From positions 1-64,000 of the forward strand of contig CAVYTO010000004.1 of NCBI GenBank assembly GCA_963771505.1: a DNA stretch of 64,000 bases. Reading direction: 5' to 3'. The translations under genes and the position numbers were made by a program. The DNA comes from JAJPHW01 sp963771505. GTDB lineage: Bacteria; Acidobacteriota; Terriglobia; Terriglobales; Acidobacteriaceae. Under the pieces are notes generated by a model. The model had not been told where the DNA came from and searched no databases. It was given only the letters and a program-made list of their open reading frames with translations. The number at the start of each line of letters is the position of its first letter. Position 1 is the stretch's first letter. Below, piece after piece: positions 53,733-63,885 of this stretch.

Positions 53733-54830
53733 ATGAGAATCGCACAAGTAGCGCCGCTTTACGAAAGCGTCCCTCCCGCCCGCTATGGGGGAACGGAGCG
53801 TGTAGTTTCGTGGCTGACTGAAGAATTAGTTCGTCTTGGTCACGACGTGACGTTATTCGCCAGTGGTGATTCTCTTACTACAGCGCGGTTAGTTCCGGCT
53901 TCCAAGCAAGCGCTGCGTCTCGATCCAAACTGCGTCGACCCGCTTGCTCATCATGTAATCATGCTCGACCAAGTATTCAGCAGACGGGACGATTTCGATC
54001 TGATTCATTTTCATATCGATCACATGCACTTCCCGCTGAGCCGACTGACTGGCATTACCCAAATCACCACGTTGCATGGCCGGCTTGATCTGCCTGACCT
54101 GGCTCCGCTGTACAGGCACTATCGCGAGATGGCAGTAATTTCGATTTCCGACGCGCAACGTAAGCCCCTGCCTTGGGCGAATTGGCAGGGCACTGTCTAC
54201 CATGGATTGCCTCGCGAATCATTCGCGATGGGAGACGGTTCCGGCGGCTACCTGGCATTCCTGGGCAGGACATCCCCAGAAAAGGGCCTCGACCAAGCGA
54301 TTGAAATAGCCAAGCGGACTGGGATGCATCTGAAAATCGCCGCCAAAGTCGACCGAGGGGATCGTGAATATTTCACTACGGTGATTGAGCCTCTTCTAGA
54401 TCACCCGCTGATCGAGTTTGTTGGGGAAATTGGGTATCCTGAAAAAAGCGATTTTCTAGGAAAGGCTGCTGGGCTTCTTTTTCCCATCCAGTGGCAAGAG
54501 CCGTTCGGTCTAGTAATGATTGAAGCGATGGCCTGCGGAACCCCCGTGATCGCCTACCCCTTAGGATCGGTCCCAGAGGTGATGGTGGATGGCCTAACCG
54601 GCTTCACCGTTCCTGATAAGGAAAGCGCCATACTCGCGGTCAGTCGCCTGAAGGAGATTGATCGAAAAAAATGCAGGCGTCACTTCGAAGATCGTTTTGA
54701 TTCGGCGCGCATGGCGCAAGATTATCTAGAGATTTACAAGACATTGGTGCGCAATCAGTCGCAACCTTCCGAAATTTCAGACGGAGTTATTAATTGCACG
54801 AAACTGGCGGCAATCAGCAATACTACATAG
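53733..54830 (+). CDS. Family 4 glycosyltransferase (GT-B)
   Basis: A 365-residue GT-B enzyme starting MRIAQVAPLYESVPPARYGG, with the glycine-rich GGTERVVSWLTEELVRLGHD of GT4 N-domains, HFHIDHMHFPLSR, and the C-domain nucleotide-sugar region LAFLGRTSPEKGLDQAIE and the E-x7-E-type motif PFGLVMIEAMACGTPVIAYP. The ATG at 53733 is used; a GTG two codons earlier is possible. It is followed, with a 37-base overlap, by an amylo-glucosidase. This GT4/debrancher pairing is common in soil bacteria and suggests a role in polyglucan or trehalose-related metabolism. Acceptor and donor are not known. Confidence 0.88.
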   Translation: MRIAQVAPLYESVPPARYGGTERVVSWLTEELVRLGHDVTLFASGDSLTTARLVPASKQALRLDPNCVDPLAHHVIMLDQVFSRRDDFDLIHFHIDHMHFPLSRLTGITQITTLHGRLDLPDLAPLYRHYREMAVISISDAQRKPLPWANWQGTVYHGLPRESFAMGDGSGGYLAFLGRTSPEKGLDQAIEIAKRTGMHLKIAAKVDRGDREYFTTVIEPLLDHPLIEFVGEIGYPEKSDFLGKAAGLLFPIQWQEPFGLVMIEAMACGTPVIAYPLGSVPEVMVDGLTGFTVPDKESAILAVSRLKEIDRKKCRRHFEDRFDSARMAQDYLEIYKTLVRNQSQPSEISDGVINCTKLAAISNTT

Positions 54831-56974
54831 CGACAAAATCTTCCCCGACCGATGACCGTGCAAAAGTTTTAAAGTACGGCAGGATGTTTTCTGTGTTCGA
54901 TCATCTTGGCGACATGCAGCTCGCCGGGTTGGGCGAACAGGGAATATTCCTGCGAGGTACCAGGCACATATCAGAACTCGTTTTGCATCTGTGGAATGCC
55001 CGCCCCCTGCTTCTAAGCTCAGCCATAAAGACCAACAATTTTCTGTTCACCGCCGATCTCACCAATCTCGATGTCGGGCAGAACGATAAGATTGTGGTTC
55101 CACGCGGCACCTTCCATCTACAGCGATCCCGGTTCCTTTGGCGCGAAACCTGTTACGAGGAATTTGCGTTTATCAATTACGGAGCAGCGCCCGTCGATAT
55201 TCCCGTCAGCGTAAATTTCGATGCTGACTTCGCTGACATCTTCGAAGTGCGCGGCATGTCGCGACCAGAAAAAGGGCAGCGGCTGCCGAATGAAATCGGG
55301 GAACAACAAGTCCTGCTTTCCTATGAAGGACTGGACAAAGTTGTCCGACGGACACTCATCCACTGCGATTCGCGGCCGGAAAAAATCACCGCTACTGAGA
55401 TTCAGTTTCATGTGCACCTCGAACCTTCGGACCGGAAGGAATTCCGCTTGGCGATTTCGTGTGACGCTCGCCCGGAGCACCCAATAACGCCCTATGAAGT
55501 GGCTCTGGAACGTGCGACCGAAGAACAAAGGACCGAGGCGGAAGCCTTTCCGCGAATCGGAAGCTCGAATTCTCGTCTCAGCGATTGGCTGGAGCATTCT
55601 GTCGCTGACGTGCAGATGATGATCACCGGAAACCCGGAAGTGAATTATCCCTATGCCGGTGTTCCTTGGTTCAGCACCGTGTTTGGACGAGATGGAATTA
55701 TCACAGCCTTGCAGATGCTGTGGCTGAATCCGGCCATTGCAAAAGGTGTGCTTGAATACCTGGCGCAAACTCAGGCGACGGAAGTAAATATCGTGAGGGA
55801 AGCGGAACCGGGTAAAATTCTCCACGAGACTCGCAGCGGTGAAATGGCTGCTCTGGGTGAAATTCCTTTTGGCCGGTATTACGGTAGCGTCGACTCGACT
55901 CCATTGTTCGTGATGCTGGCGGGGCAGTATTTCGAGCGCACCGGCGATCGCGAGTTCGCTCGACGACTCTGGCCCCACATCGAACTCGCGCTTCAGTGGA
56001 TCGATAAGTTCGGGGATTTGGATGGCGATGGTTTCGTCGAGTATGCCCAGCGCTCAAGCAAGGGCCTTGTGCAACAAGGGTGGAAAGATTCAAACGATTC
56101 CGTCTTTCATGCGGATGGCACGCTCGCTGAAGCGCCGATTGCTCTGTGCGAGGTCCAAGGATACGCTTATGCGGCGAAGCTGGCCGCCGCGCAACTGAGT
56201 CGCGCAACCGGTCACGAACATCTGTCTGACAAGCTCGAGGCCGAGGCGGAAACTCTTCGCCGGAAATTTGAAGAGGCTTTCTGGTGCGAAGATTTATCTA
56301 CTTACGCGTTGGCATTGGATCGTAATAACAAGCCCTGCCGTGTTCGCACCTCGAACGCTGGCCACTGTTTGTTCACTGGGATCGCTGAGTCAAGCCGGGC
56401 ACTGCGCGTTGTCGATACTCTCATGCAGCCAGACTCGTTCAGCGGTTGGGGAATTCGCACCGTAGCCTCTGGGCAGGCCCGCTACAATCCTCTGTCCTAT
56501 CACAATGGTTCGGTGTGGCCACACGACAACTCGATGGTCGCGGGAGGCGTCGCGCGCTACGGACGAAAAGATGTTGCCGGCCAGATCTTGATGGGCCTGC
56601 TCGACGCGAGCCGGTGGGCCGAACTGTATCGGCTTCCGGAATTATTCTCAGGGCTCGAACGGCGCGGAGGCGAAGGCCCTACCCTGTATCCGGTCGCGTG
56701 TTCTCCTCAAGCCTGGTCCGCGGGAGCTGTTTTTCTTCTCGTTCAGTCCTGCCTGGGCATTTCAGTGGATGGGATCAAGAACCGGGTTGTGTTTGATCGC
56801 CCCTACCTGCCCGAGGGCGTTCCGCAGCTTTGGGTGAAAGGTCTCCGCGTCGGGCAAGCTGACATCGATCTTTTCTTTCACCGCACCAACGACGCGGTGC
56901 GTATCGAAGTCACCCGGAAAAGCGGCGAGGTAGAAATAGTGTCACCCGAGTCCGAGTTTGCAGTGACCGGATAG
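54794..56974 (+). CDS. Glycogen-debranching-type glycoside hydrolase (amylo-alpha-1,6-glucosidase family)
   Basis: A 726-residue enzyme: an N-terminal glycogen-debranching beta domain (about residues 25-235, with MFSVFDHLGDMQLAGLGEQG and IFLRGTRHISELVLHL), then an (alpha/alpha)6 barrel with YPYAGVPWFSTVFGRDGIIT, WKDSNDSVFHADGTLAEAPI and SYHNGSVWPHDNSMVAGGVA. The acidic residues in FGRDG, DSNDS and WPHDN match the active site of GH63-like debranchers. It begins with a TTG inside the end of the glycosyltransferase gene (37-base overlap), so the start may be later. Probable substrate: alpha-1,6-branched glucans or related oligosaccharides. Confidence 0.9.
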   Translation: MHETGGNQQYYIATKSSPTDDRAKVLKYGRMFSVFDHLGDMQLAGLGEQGIFLRGTRHISELVLHLWNARPLLLSSAIKTNNFLFTADLTNLDVGQNDKIVVPRGTFHLQRSRFLWRETCYEEFAFINYGAAPVDIPVSVNFDADFADIFEVRGMSRPEKGQRLPNEIGEQQVLLSYEGLDKVVRRTLIHCDSRPEKITATEIQFHVHLEPSDRKEFRLAISCDARPEHPITPYEVALERATEEQRTEAEAFPRIGSSNSRLSDWLEHSVADVQMMITGNPEVNYPYAGVPWFSTVFGRDGIITALQMLWLNPAIAKGVLEYLAQTQATEVNIVREAEPGKILHETRSGEMAALGEIPFGRYYGSVDSTPLFVMLAGQYFERTGDREFARRLWPHIELALQWIDKFGDLDGDGFVEYAQRSSKGLVQQGWKDSNDSVFHADGTLAEAPIALCEVQGYAYAAKLAAAQLSRATGHEHLSDKLEAEAETLRRKFEEAFWCEDLSTYALALDRNNKPCRVRTSNAGHCLFTGIAESSRALRVVDTLMQPDSFSGWGIRTVASGQARYNPLSYHNGSVWPHDNSMVAGGVARYGRKDVAGQILMGLLDASRWAELYRLPELFSGLERRGGEGPTLYPVACSPQAWSAGAVFLLVQSCLGISVDGIKNRVVFDRPYLPEGVPQLWVKGLRVGQADIDLFFHRTNDAVRIEVTRKSGEVEIVSPESEFAVTG

Positions 56975-56997
56975 CGATTCATTTGCAAGCGGTAGGA

Positions 56998-57288
56998 ATG
57001 GGTTCGTCTTGTTGCCGCCACAATATTTTCGTTGCCACTATTGGCCCAAAATGTCGGATCGAGCGTGGCCTACGTATATGTTTCCGGACAATCAGCGGTG
57101 GCGTAAATCAGATCACCGCATTCGCCGGCCAGATTTTTTGGGACAATGCAAACCATCTTTATACGGTGAGCGATACGAGCGGCGAATTGTTTGTGTTGAC
57201 AGTGCCGCCGGCTTCCATCTCGCAGGCGCCGGGTTCTTCTTACCCGATTCCTATGGCAAACGGTTTGATTGTTCAGCCGTTGAAGTAA
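56998..57288 (+). pseudogene. Decayed beta-propeller lactonase-like gene
   Basis: One frame encodes a signal-peptide-like VRLVAATIFSLPLLAQN followed by VGSSVAYVYVSGQS (57002-57094), the usual beginning of acidobacterial lactonase/6-phosphogluconolactonase-like propellers, then hits a stop. Another frame takes over with SGGVNQITAFAG and continues WDNANHLYTVSDTSGELFVL to PMANGLIVQPLK at 57288, the usual end of such proteins. The middle blades are missing. The only ATG (56998) is out of frame with the signal peptide by one base. It is thus a gene reduced to its two ends. The gap 57289-57388 holds nothing else. Confidence 0.75.
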
Positions 57289-57388
57289 GCCAGTATCAAG
57301 ACAGGGATCGCGGGTAGACGCATTACAAACGTCCTAATCGGGTGTGAGGAATATTAGTCGTGAAGGGCGGGCTAGCTTCTGTAAAAAA

Positions 57389-57463
<75 letters not shown>

Positions 57464-57585
57464 ATTTGGAATCGCCGGCCGGGGTGGCTGGCGATCTCGT
57501 TACTCATTCATAATAACATTGCGTCCCGCGGATGAGAATCGCGAGATTTTGCGTCGAAACTGGCCCGACGCTCACACTCAGTGGA

Positions 57586-57615
57586 CAAAAAATCCAGGCC
57601 CGGTTAGGCCTGGAT
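57586..57615 (-). terminator. Intrinsic terminator of the DsbA-like gene
   Basis: ATCCAGGCC (57592-57600) and GGCCTGGAT (57607-57615) form a perfect 9-base stem with a 6-base loop; read on the minus strand it is followed by six or seven T residues. It lies 26 bases past the stop of the gene. Confidence 0.9.
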
Positions 57616-57641
57616 CATTGGGGAGGGGCTCGTTCAGTTCT

Positions 57642-58664
57642 TCAGTTTTTCGCGGTCACCGCAGTTTGCTTGTTTGACTGTGCAAGCTGCTGCTCAATGA
57701 TCTGGTGCAGTTGGTTGTAATCCAGCGCGCCACTGAAGAAGTGTCCGTTGACGAAAAAGCTGGGCGTTCCGGTCAGGCCCAATTGCACGCCTTCCAGCCG
57801 GTCTTTCTGTACCGCAGGTGTAGCCTCACCGGAGTCGAGGCATTTGTCGAACTGTGCGGAATCGAGGTCCAGCGCCTTGGCCTGCGCCTTTAGCTGGCCC
57901 ACGTCCAGGTCTTTGCTCTTGAACAGTTCGTCGTGCATCTGCCAAAACTTGCCTTGCGAACCGGCGCAGCGTACTGCTTCGGCGGCTTTTTCCGCATGCG
58001 AGTGCATGGGAAGCGGGAAGTCTTTGTAAGCTACGGCAACTTTACCGCCGAATTCGCCCTGTAATTTCGTGATCGCGGGAGCCACTTTCTGGCAGTAGGG
58101 GCACTCGTAATCGGCGAACTCAACGATCATCACCGGTGCCTCCTTCGGACCGAGTGTTTCGGCGCCCGCCAGGTTTACGTTCACTGAAGGCGGGGCCAGT
58201 GTGACCACGACACTGCTTTTCTCACGCAATGCTGCGACGTACGCGGCGCGCGCTTTCTCCGTGCGTATCTCACGAATCTTGTCGAGAATCTTGTCTCGCA
58301 ATGCGGAGAACGGCTGGTCCGTCGATCCCAGTCCTTCGTAATAAACTTCCATTTGGTCTTCGGTAGGATCTTTAACTTGAGACTTGATGTCGCGGTCGAC
58401 CAGTTGAGCGACGGTCAGGTGTTCACTTTTCGCTTTCTGCTCCAAAAGAGTTTTATCAATTAGATCTTCCAGCGCTTTGCTTTGCGCCTGATAGTAAGAA
58501 TTGCGTGCCTGCAGTAACTTTGAAGATTCCTGCTTTTCCAGATCGGAATTGGTCAGCTTAGTGCCGCCAACTTCCGCGATTACGCTGGAATCACTCTGGG
58601 CGAAAGCCGCCCCGCTCAGTGTGATTGCCAACCCCAGCCCAAGACAAGTTTGTAAGAACCGCAT
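57642..58664 (-). CDS. Periplasmic fusion of SurA-like N-domain and DsbA-type thioredoxin
   Basis: A 340-residue exported protein with a signal peptide ending AAFAQ. Residues 25-150 resemble the SurA/PrsA N-terminal chaperone region (VIAEVGGTKLTNSDLEKQES, then helices), without a PPIase domain. Residues 165-330 are a DsbA/DsbG-like thioredoxin fold with the active site FADYECPYCQKVAP and the cis-Pro loop LGLTGTPSFFVNGHFFSG. It should oxidise or isomerise disulfides in envelope proteins. GGAGGATGTT precedes the ATG, and an intrinsic terminator ends it. The arrangement recurs in Acidobacteriota. Confidence 0.88.
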   Translation of the reverse strand: MRFLQTCLGLGLAITLSGAAFAQSDSSVIAEVGGTKLTNSDLEKQESSKLLQARNSYYQAQSKALEDLIDKTLLEQKAKSEHLTVAQLVDRDIKSQVKDPTEDQMEVYYEGLGSTDQPFSALRDKILDKIREIRTEKARAAYVAALREKSSVVVTLAPPSVNVNLAGAETLGPKEAPVMIVEFADYECPYCQKVAPAITKLQGEFGGKVAVAYKDFPLPMHSHAEKAAEAVRCAGSQGKFWQMHDELFKSKDLDVGQLKAQAKALDLDSAQFDKCLDSGEATPAVQKDRLEGVQLGLTGTPSFFVNGHFFSGALDYNQLHQIIEQQLAQSNKQTAVTAKN

Positions 58665-58696
58665 AACATCCTCCCCATCCCCCAGAATTTTGACCG

Positions 58697-58738
58697 AAAA
58701 AAACCCGCCAGGGCAACGGCAGTCTCCGCTGCCTGGCG
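58697..58738 (-). terminator. Intrinsic terminator of the cysteine-rich secreted protein gene
   Basis: CGCCAGGGCA (58706-58715) pairs, with one bulge, with TGCCTGGCG (58730-58738); on the minus strand seven T residues (58703-58697) follow. It lies 62 bases after the gene stop at 58801. Confidence 0.85.
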
Positions 58739-58800
58739 AGTCGAGTTTTGTTACATTTTTGAGCGTCGTCTAGACCGCTCAGACTTCATAGGGCAACTAA

Positions 58801-59400
58801 TTACTCACCAGCGCCGCAGGAGCAAATGCCGTGGCCGCTGCCATCCAGCGTGATGCCGTAGCATTGCGACTGCAATGCGCCAACTTCAGAAGCGCTGAGG
58901 GTGGCGTCAGGCGAAACGGTCTCGGTCAGAGTTCCGTTGTTCTGAATGTGCGTGGTGAACTGACGAAGTGCGGGCGTCGGGGTGATCACAGCTCCACCAG
59001 ACGTCGGATGTCCGGTTGGCAGAGGGCAGGTTCCGTTCGACTGAGCGGCAGAGACGATCTTGATGTCTCCCGTCGCTGGCGCGGTGCCGGTCAGCGGGTT
59101 GCCGAGCAGATCTTTGTTGACCGACAAAGTGCGAAGGTCATCTGGGGTCAGCGGGCAGCTGCAGCACTCTTGGATCTCTTCCATCGCGTCGAACACGAAA
59201 ATGTCGGCGCAGATGTTGCGATACGAGGTGCCGGGGTTGATCAAGCGTACAGTCGCGTCCGTCGATCCATTGGCGTTCGCGAAATAATCGACCTTCAGAG
59301 TGTCAGCCGGCGGCGGTGCAGTAGCTGCAATCGCGCTGGTGGCCAACAGTACCAAAGATGCGACCATGGTACACACAAAAAGTACTTTGGTTCGTGACAT
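58801..59400 (-). CDS. Secreted cysteine-containing protein of unknown function
   Basis: A 199-residue exported protein. AAGGAGGAAGC immediately precedes the ATG at 59400, among the best ribosome-binding sites in the window; the frame extends upstream to 59493 but no site is there. After the signal peptide (MSRTKVLFVCTMVASLVLLA) comes a beta-rich domain with VDYFANANGSTDATVRLINP, the cysteine cluster EECCSCPLTPDD (first E is part of a longer run), and a C-terminal CSCGAGE. The same arrangement is seen in exported proteins of Acidobacteriota; no function is known. It has its own terminator and a LuxR gene 126 bases upstream. Confidence 0.75.
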   Translation of the reverse strand: MSRTKVLFVCTMVASLVLLATSAIAATAPPPADTLKVDYFANANGSTDATVRLINPGTSYRNICADIFVFDAMEEIQECCSCPLTPDDLRTLSVNKDLLGNPLTGTAPATGDIKIVSAAQSNGTCPLPTGHPTSGGAVITPTPALRQFTTHIQNNGTLTETVSPDATLSASEVGALQSQCYGITLDGSGHGICSCGAGE

Positions 59401-59526
59401 GCTTCCTCCTTGAGATGGCGCCCTAGCCGGCAGGGGGAGGGTTAGCTCGGCACGTTGCGGCGCTGTCACGAACTGTACTGTGATTTCAGCCATTTACAAT
59501 TCCCCGTGTTAACTAATCCCCATTCC

Positions 59527-60138
59527 TTACGCCTGCGAGCTAGCCAAACGGACTAGATTGCCACGCCCGTTGCCATTTTCTCCCGCAGAGCCCGCGATTT
59601 TTCCGATAATCCCCGATCGCGTTGTCACGTTCATCTTTACCATTACCAAACGAATAAAGGCTTTCACTGTGTTCGGACTGATCAGCATTCGCTCCGCAAT
59701 TTCCTTACTGGTCAACCCCTCAAGCAGTAAACCGACCGTCTCCTGCTCGCGCGGAGTTAAACCGTAACGTTGCGCGATCTCGCGCATCGTAATCGTGCCG
59801 TTTGAGTTGCGCTCCAGCAAAAGCACGAGGGACGGTAGCTGGGCAACGGCGTCTTTTTTTGCCGGATTTAACGGGAATGATTTGCAGATATAGGTGCGGT
59901 TGTCGGATCGGAATTGGCTTACCAACTTGTCCTTCGAGGGGAGCCTTCGATCTACCAACCGAGTGCGAATCCGGTTGCTCACCCATTCTTCCAGGCGCGC
60001 GATTTTTTCTGGGCGCTCGGGGTAAGTAAGAATTTGGATTGCCTCCATATTGGAAGCGATCAAATTATAAGAAGGATCGACAACCACCAGACCGGTTCGC
60101 GCGGCGCTTGAGCTATTGTTGGACTTTACTTCAAACAT
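59527..60138 (-). CDS. LuxR-family transcriptional regulator with PAS-like N-domain
   Basis: A 203-residue protein. The N-terminal half (GLVVVDPSYNLIASNMEAIQ) looks like a PAS-like sensor, and the C-terminal half is a LuxR HTH: LTPREQETVGLLLEGLTSKE, then IAERMLISPNTVKAFIRLVM. The input could be a small molecule or protein contact; there is no receiver domain. It is co-oriented with the secreted-protein gene downstream, whose promoter it may control, but no operator is proven. Confidence 0.88.
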   Translation of the reverse strand: MFEVKSNNSSSAARTGLVVVDPSYNLIASNMEAIQILTYPERPEKIARLEEWVSNRIRTRLVDRRLPSKDKLVSQFRSDNRTYICKSFPLNPAKKDAVAQLPSLVLLLERNSNGTITMREIAQRYGLTPREQETVGLLLEGLTSKEIAERMLISPNTVKAFIRLVMVKMNVTTRSGIIGKIAGSAGENGNGRGNLVRLASSQA

Positions 60139-60553
60139 ATGGAAATCTCAGAAGTCCCTTTCTGCTTAAACGCAATGGCGTCGAAGCAGCAGACGTCGCC
60201 ATCAGAGAACTGAACCGGGTTCGTCCACACCTAATCGCAGTGCTTAGCTGTGAAGTTCGCAGTGCTCTAACTCAGGATGAACGCGGCCCACAAACCACTC
60301 GCAATCGCGGAATCCAATTGTGCAATCGAGAAGCGAATTTCTATTGGGGGAATAGAATTCGCTAGTTGAGCCAGTGCATTCGGGGGAAGAAAAGCTCGCA
60401 AGGATTTTGGACTAATCCCCGGTCATTGTCAAGTCCTTATTCTTCATTGAGTTCCACCTAACCCTTTAAAACTAGCCCATTTGGGTTAGTGCTGTTCGGG
60501 ATGGCGGGAGGTGCTAAACTCTCCCGTTCAAGACCTTGAGAGAATCGAAACGA
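60139..60553. other. Gene-free stretch of 415 bases with one inverted repeat
   Basis: No coding sequence is convincing here; a reading frame running 60039-60365 overlaps the LuxR gene antisense and has no family look. CTAACCC (60458-60464) and GGGTTAG (60483-60489) form a 7-base inverted repeat with an 18-base spacer about 65 bases before the next start, possibly an operator or leader stem. CTAATCCCC occurs at about 59513 and 60410, one copy on each side of the LuxR gene. Confidence 0.4.
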
Positions 60554-61390
60554 ATGCTGCCATTTCTACCGAGTCTCCGGCACTTACCGGCCACTGTGAT
60601 CATTGTAGGAGGGCTGGCAGTCGGTCAGACGAGCCCGGCAAATAACGCCCCCGCTGGCTATTCTAAAGAAGCCGATATTACCCGCTCCGGATCTTCAATT
60701 CATTTGTCGGCCAACTCGCCACGACCCCTGGAGCAAGCAATCAGCGCCCTTCAAAGCACTTACGGCTGGTTTGTCAGCTACGAAGATCCGCGGTTTGAAC
60801 ACGCCTCCGACCTGGCTGAAGCTTCCGACTCGAGATACGGTTCCGGTCAAAAAACGGCTACCAGCAAACGGGTGCCGAACGGTCACACGTTCACGGCCGA
60901 TTTTCCTGCCGGCACTACCCCCGGCGCGGCCCCCGATCAAGAAAAAAGCTTGAGGGCAATCGTTGACGCGTACAACCAAAGTAAGAATCCTGGCCATTTC
61001 GAATTGCGCAGCCTGCCGAACGGCGGATTTTCAATTGTGGGTATAGGGGCACACAACAAATCCGGAGAAATCGGGGCACAGACGCCGATTCTCGACACGC
61101 TGATAACGATTCCGACAAAAGAGCAGACAGCTACGCGCACTGCACGGCTCTTCTGCCAAAGCCTGTCGGCGGCAAGCCACACGACGGTTGCGTTGGGAGT
61201 CTACCCGGTAAACCTTCTGGAACATAACCTCGTTCGCGTCGGTGGCACTCGGATGGCTGCCCGAACCATGCTCGCAAATCTGGCCACTGCGACTTCTCGC
61301 CAATTTGCCTGGCAGTTGTTGTACGACCCCGATACTAAAAGCTACTTCCTCAATCTGCACATTGTCCGACCGGTGACCAAAAGCAACTGA
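60554..61390 (+). CDS. Exported protein of unknown function
   Basis: A 278-residue protein with a signal peptide (MLPFLPSLRHLPATVIIVGG, cleaved near AVGQT). The first third is Ser/Pro/Ala-rich with HLSANSPRPLEQAISALQST, which resembles an N-terminal secretin/STN-like region; the C-terminal part has LPNGGFSIVGIGAHNKSGE and LYDPDTKSYFLNLHIV. I do not recognise the family. The ATG at 60554 is preferred over a TTG at 60536. It precedes thiC by about 90 bases, without obvious functional link. Confidence 0.75.
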   Translation: MLPFLPSLRHLPATVIIVGGLAVGQTSPANNAPAGYSKEADITRSGSSIHLSANSPRPLEQAISALQSTYGWFVSYEDPRFEHASDLAEASDSRYGSGQKTATSKRVPNGHTFTADFPAGTTPGAAPDQEKSLRAIVDAYNQSKNPGHFELRSLPNGGFSIVGIGAHNKSGEIGAQTPILDTLITIPTKEQTATRTARLFCQSLSAASHTTVALGVYPVNLLEHNLVRVGGTRMAARTMLANLATATSRQFAWQLLYDPDTKSYFLNLHIVRPVTKSN

Positions 61391-61439
61391 GGTCTGCCGC
61401 GGATGATCCGTTGCCAGATTTCCTGCTCATCTAGCGGCG

Positions 61440-61445
61440 TATAAT
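61440..61445 (+). promoter_or_regulatory. Possible -10 element of thiC
   Basis: A perfect TATAAT stands 35 bases before the thiC ATG; no good -35 box at 16-18 bases is seen. If used, the leader would be about 25-30 bases, too short for a TPP riboswitch. Confidence 0.4.
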
Positions 61446-61479
61446 CAGCTCTTAATCCTAAAAATGGGCGGTGCACGGC

Positions 61480-62946
<1,467 letters not shown>

Positions 62947-63047
62947 GGCCTTCCTTTGTCGGACTGAAACGCCGCTCATATTTGTCGCAGGAGTTGATGG
63001 ATGCCGCGCCGGGTGGATTGCTCTTTTCAGGCGGGATTCTTCAAGCA

Positions 63048-63881
63048 TCAATGCGGCTCCGGAGCCGGTTTCTCTTTTGGCAGTTCTCCTTTCGGCGCTT
63101 CCGCTGTGCCTTCTTTTCCTCTTTCTTTACCCTTGGCATCGGGTTCGTCTTCGTCGCCCTTATCTTTGTTGATGTATTGCACGATCAAAGAAATTCTGCG
63201 GTTCGACGGGTCAAACGGGTCTTTCTTACGCAGGCGTTGGTCGGCGTATCCGCGCACTTGTGTGACTTGGGCAGGGCCGAGCCCATTTTCCTGCATCAAT
63301 CGGCGGGCCGCGTTAGCGCGGTCGGTCGACAATTCCCAATTGCTGTATTCGGATTTTCCGCTGTAAGGTTTTGAGTCGGTATGTCCTTCGATGGAAACCG
63401 TGTTTGGCAATTTGCCTAATTCATTTGCCAGCATTTTGAGTATTTCTATGCCGTCGGCGCTGGGCTTAGGGCTGCCACTGCCGAAAAATGTGCCAGTGGC
63501 CGACTCGAGCAATTCGATGCGCAGACCTTCGGCGGTCACAGTCATTTCAATCTGATCTTTGAGCTTGTCGAGATTATCCATCTTGCGGATATTTTTCTGT
63601 AGTTCCTCTTTCAGTTGTTTCATGTTGTCTTTGGTCAGAGAAAAGTTTTCGCCGGAACCAGTCATGTTGGTCCCAACTTTCTTCGACGTTCCTGAGGGAT
63701 CCTTAAAATATCCGCCGACTGCTTCCTGAATTTGCTTGCTGCTGTTGAGGAGCCAAAGCACGATGAATAACGCCATCATCGCGGTGACGAAATCGGCGTA
63801 GGCAACTTTCCACGCGCCGCCGTGGTGGCCGCCGTGATTAATTTTCTTTTTTATGATGATGATGGGACGAGTTTCGGCCAT
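63048..63881 (-). CDS. motB: Flagellar motor stator protein MotB
   Basis: A 277-residue stator subunit. The single membrane helix carries the proton-accepting Asp in YADFVTAMMALFIVLWLLNS. The plug region follows, and the OmpA-like peptidoglycan-binding domain holds IEGHTDSKPYSG and NWELSTDRANAARRLMQEN. The C-terminal tail is rich in Lys, Glu and Pro. The ATG at 63881 is four bases after the motA stop; the frame extends to 63992 but that part lies on top of motA in another frame. Confidence 0.95.
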   Translation of the reverse strand: MAETRPIIIIKKKINHGGHHGGAWKVAYADFVTAMMALFIVLWLLNSSKQIQEAVGGYFKDPSGTSKKVGTNMTGSGENFSLTKDNMKQLKEELQKNIRKMDNLDKLKDQIEMTVTAEGLRIELLESATGTFFGSGSPKPSADGIEILKMLANELGKLPNTVSIEGHTDSKPYSGKSEYSNWELSTDRANAARRLMQENGLGPAQVTQVRGYADQRLRKKDPFDPSNRRISLIVQYINKDKGDEDEPDAKGKERGKEGTAEAPKGELPKEKPAPEPH

Positions 63882-63885
63882 GCTT

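Noticed and set aside
55118..55978. 286-codon minus-strand frame over the amylo-glucosidase
   Set aside because: Antisense of a gene with intact catalytic motifs.
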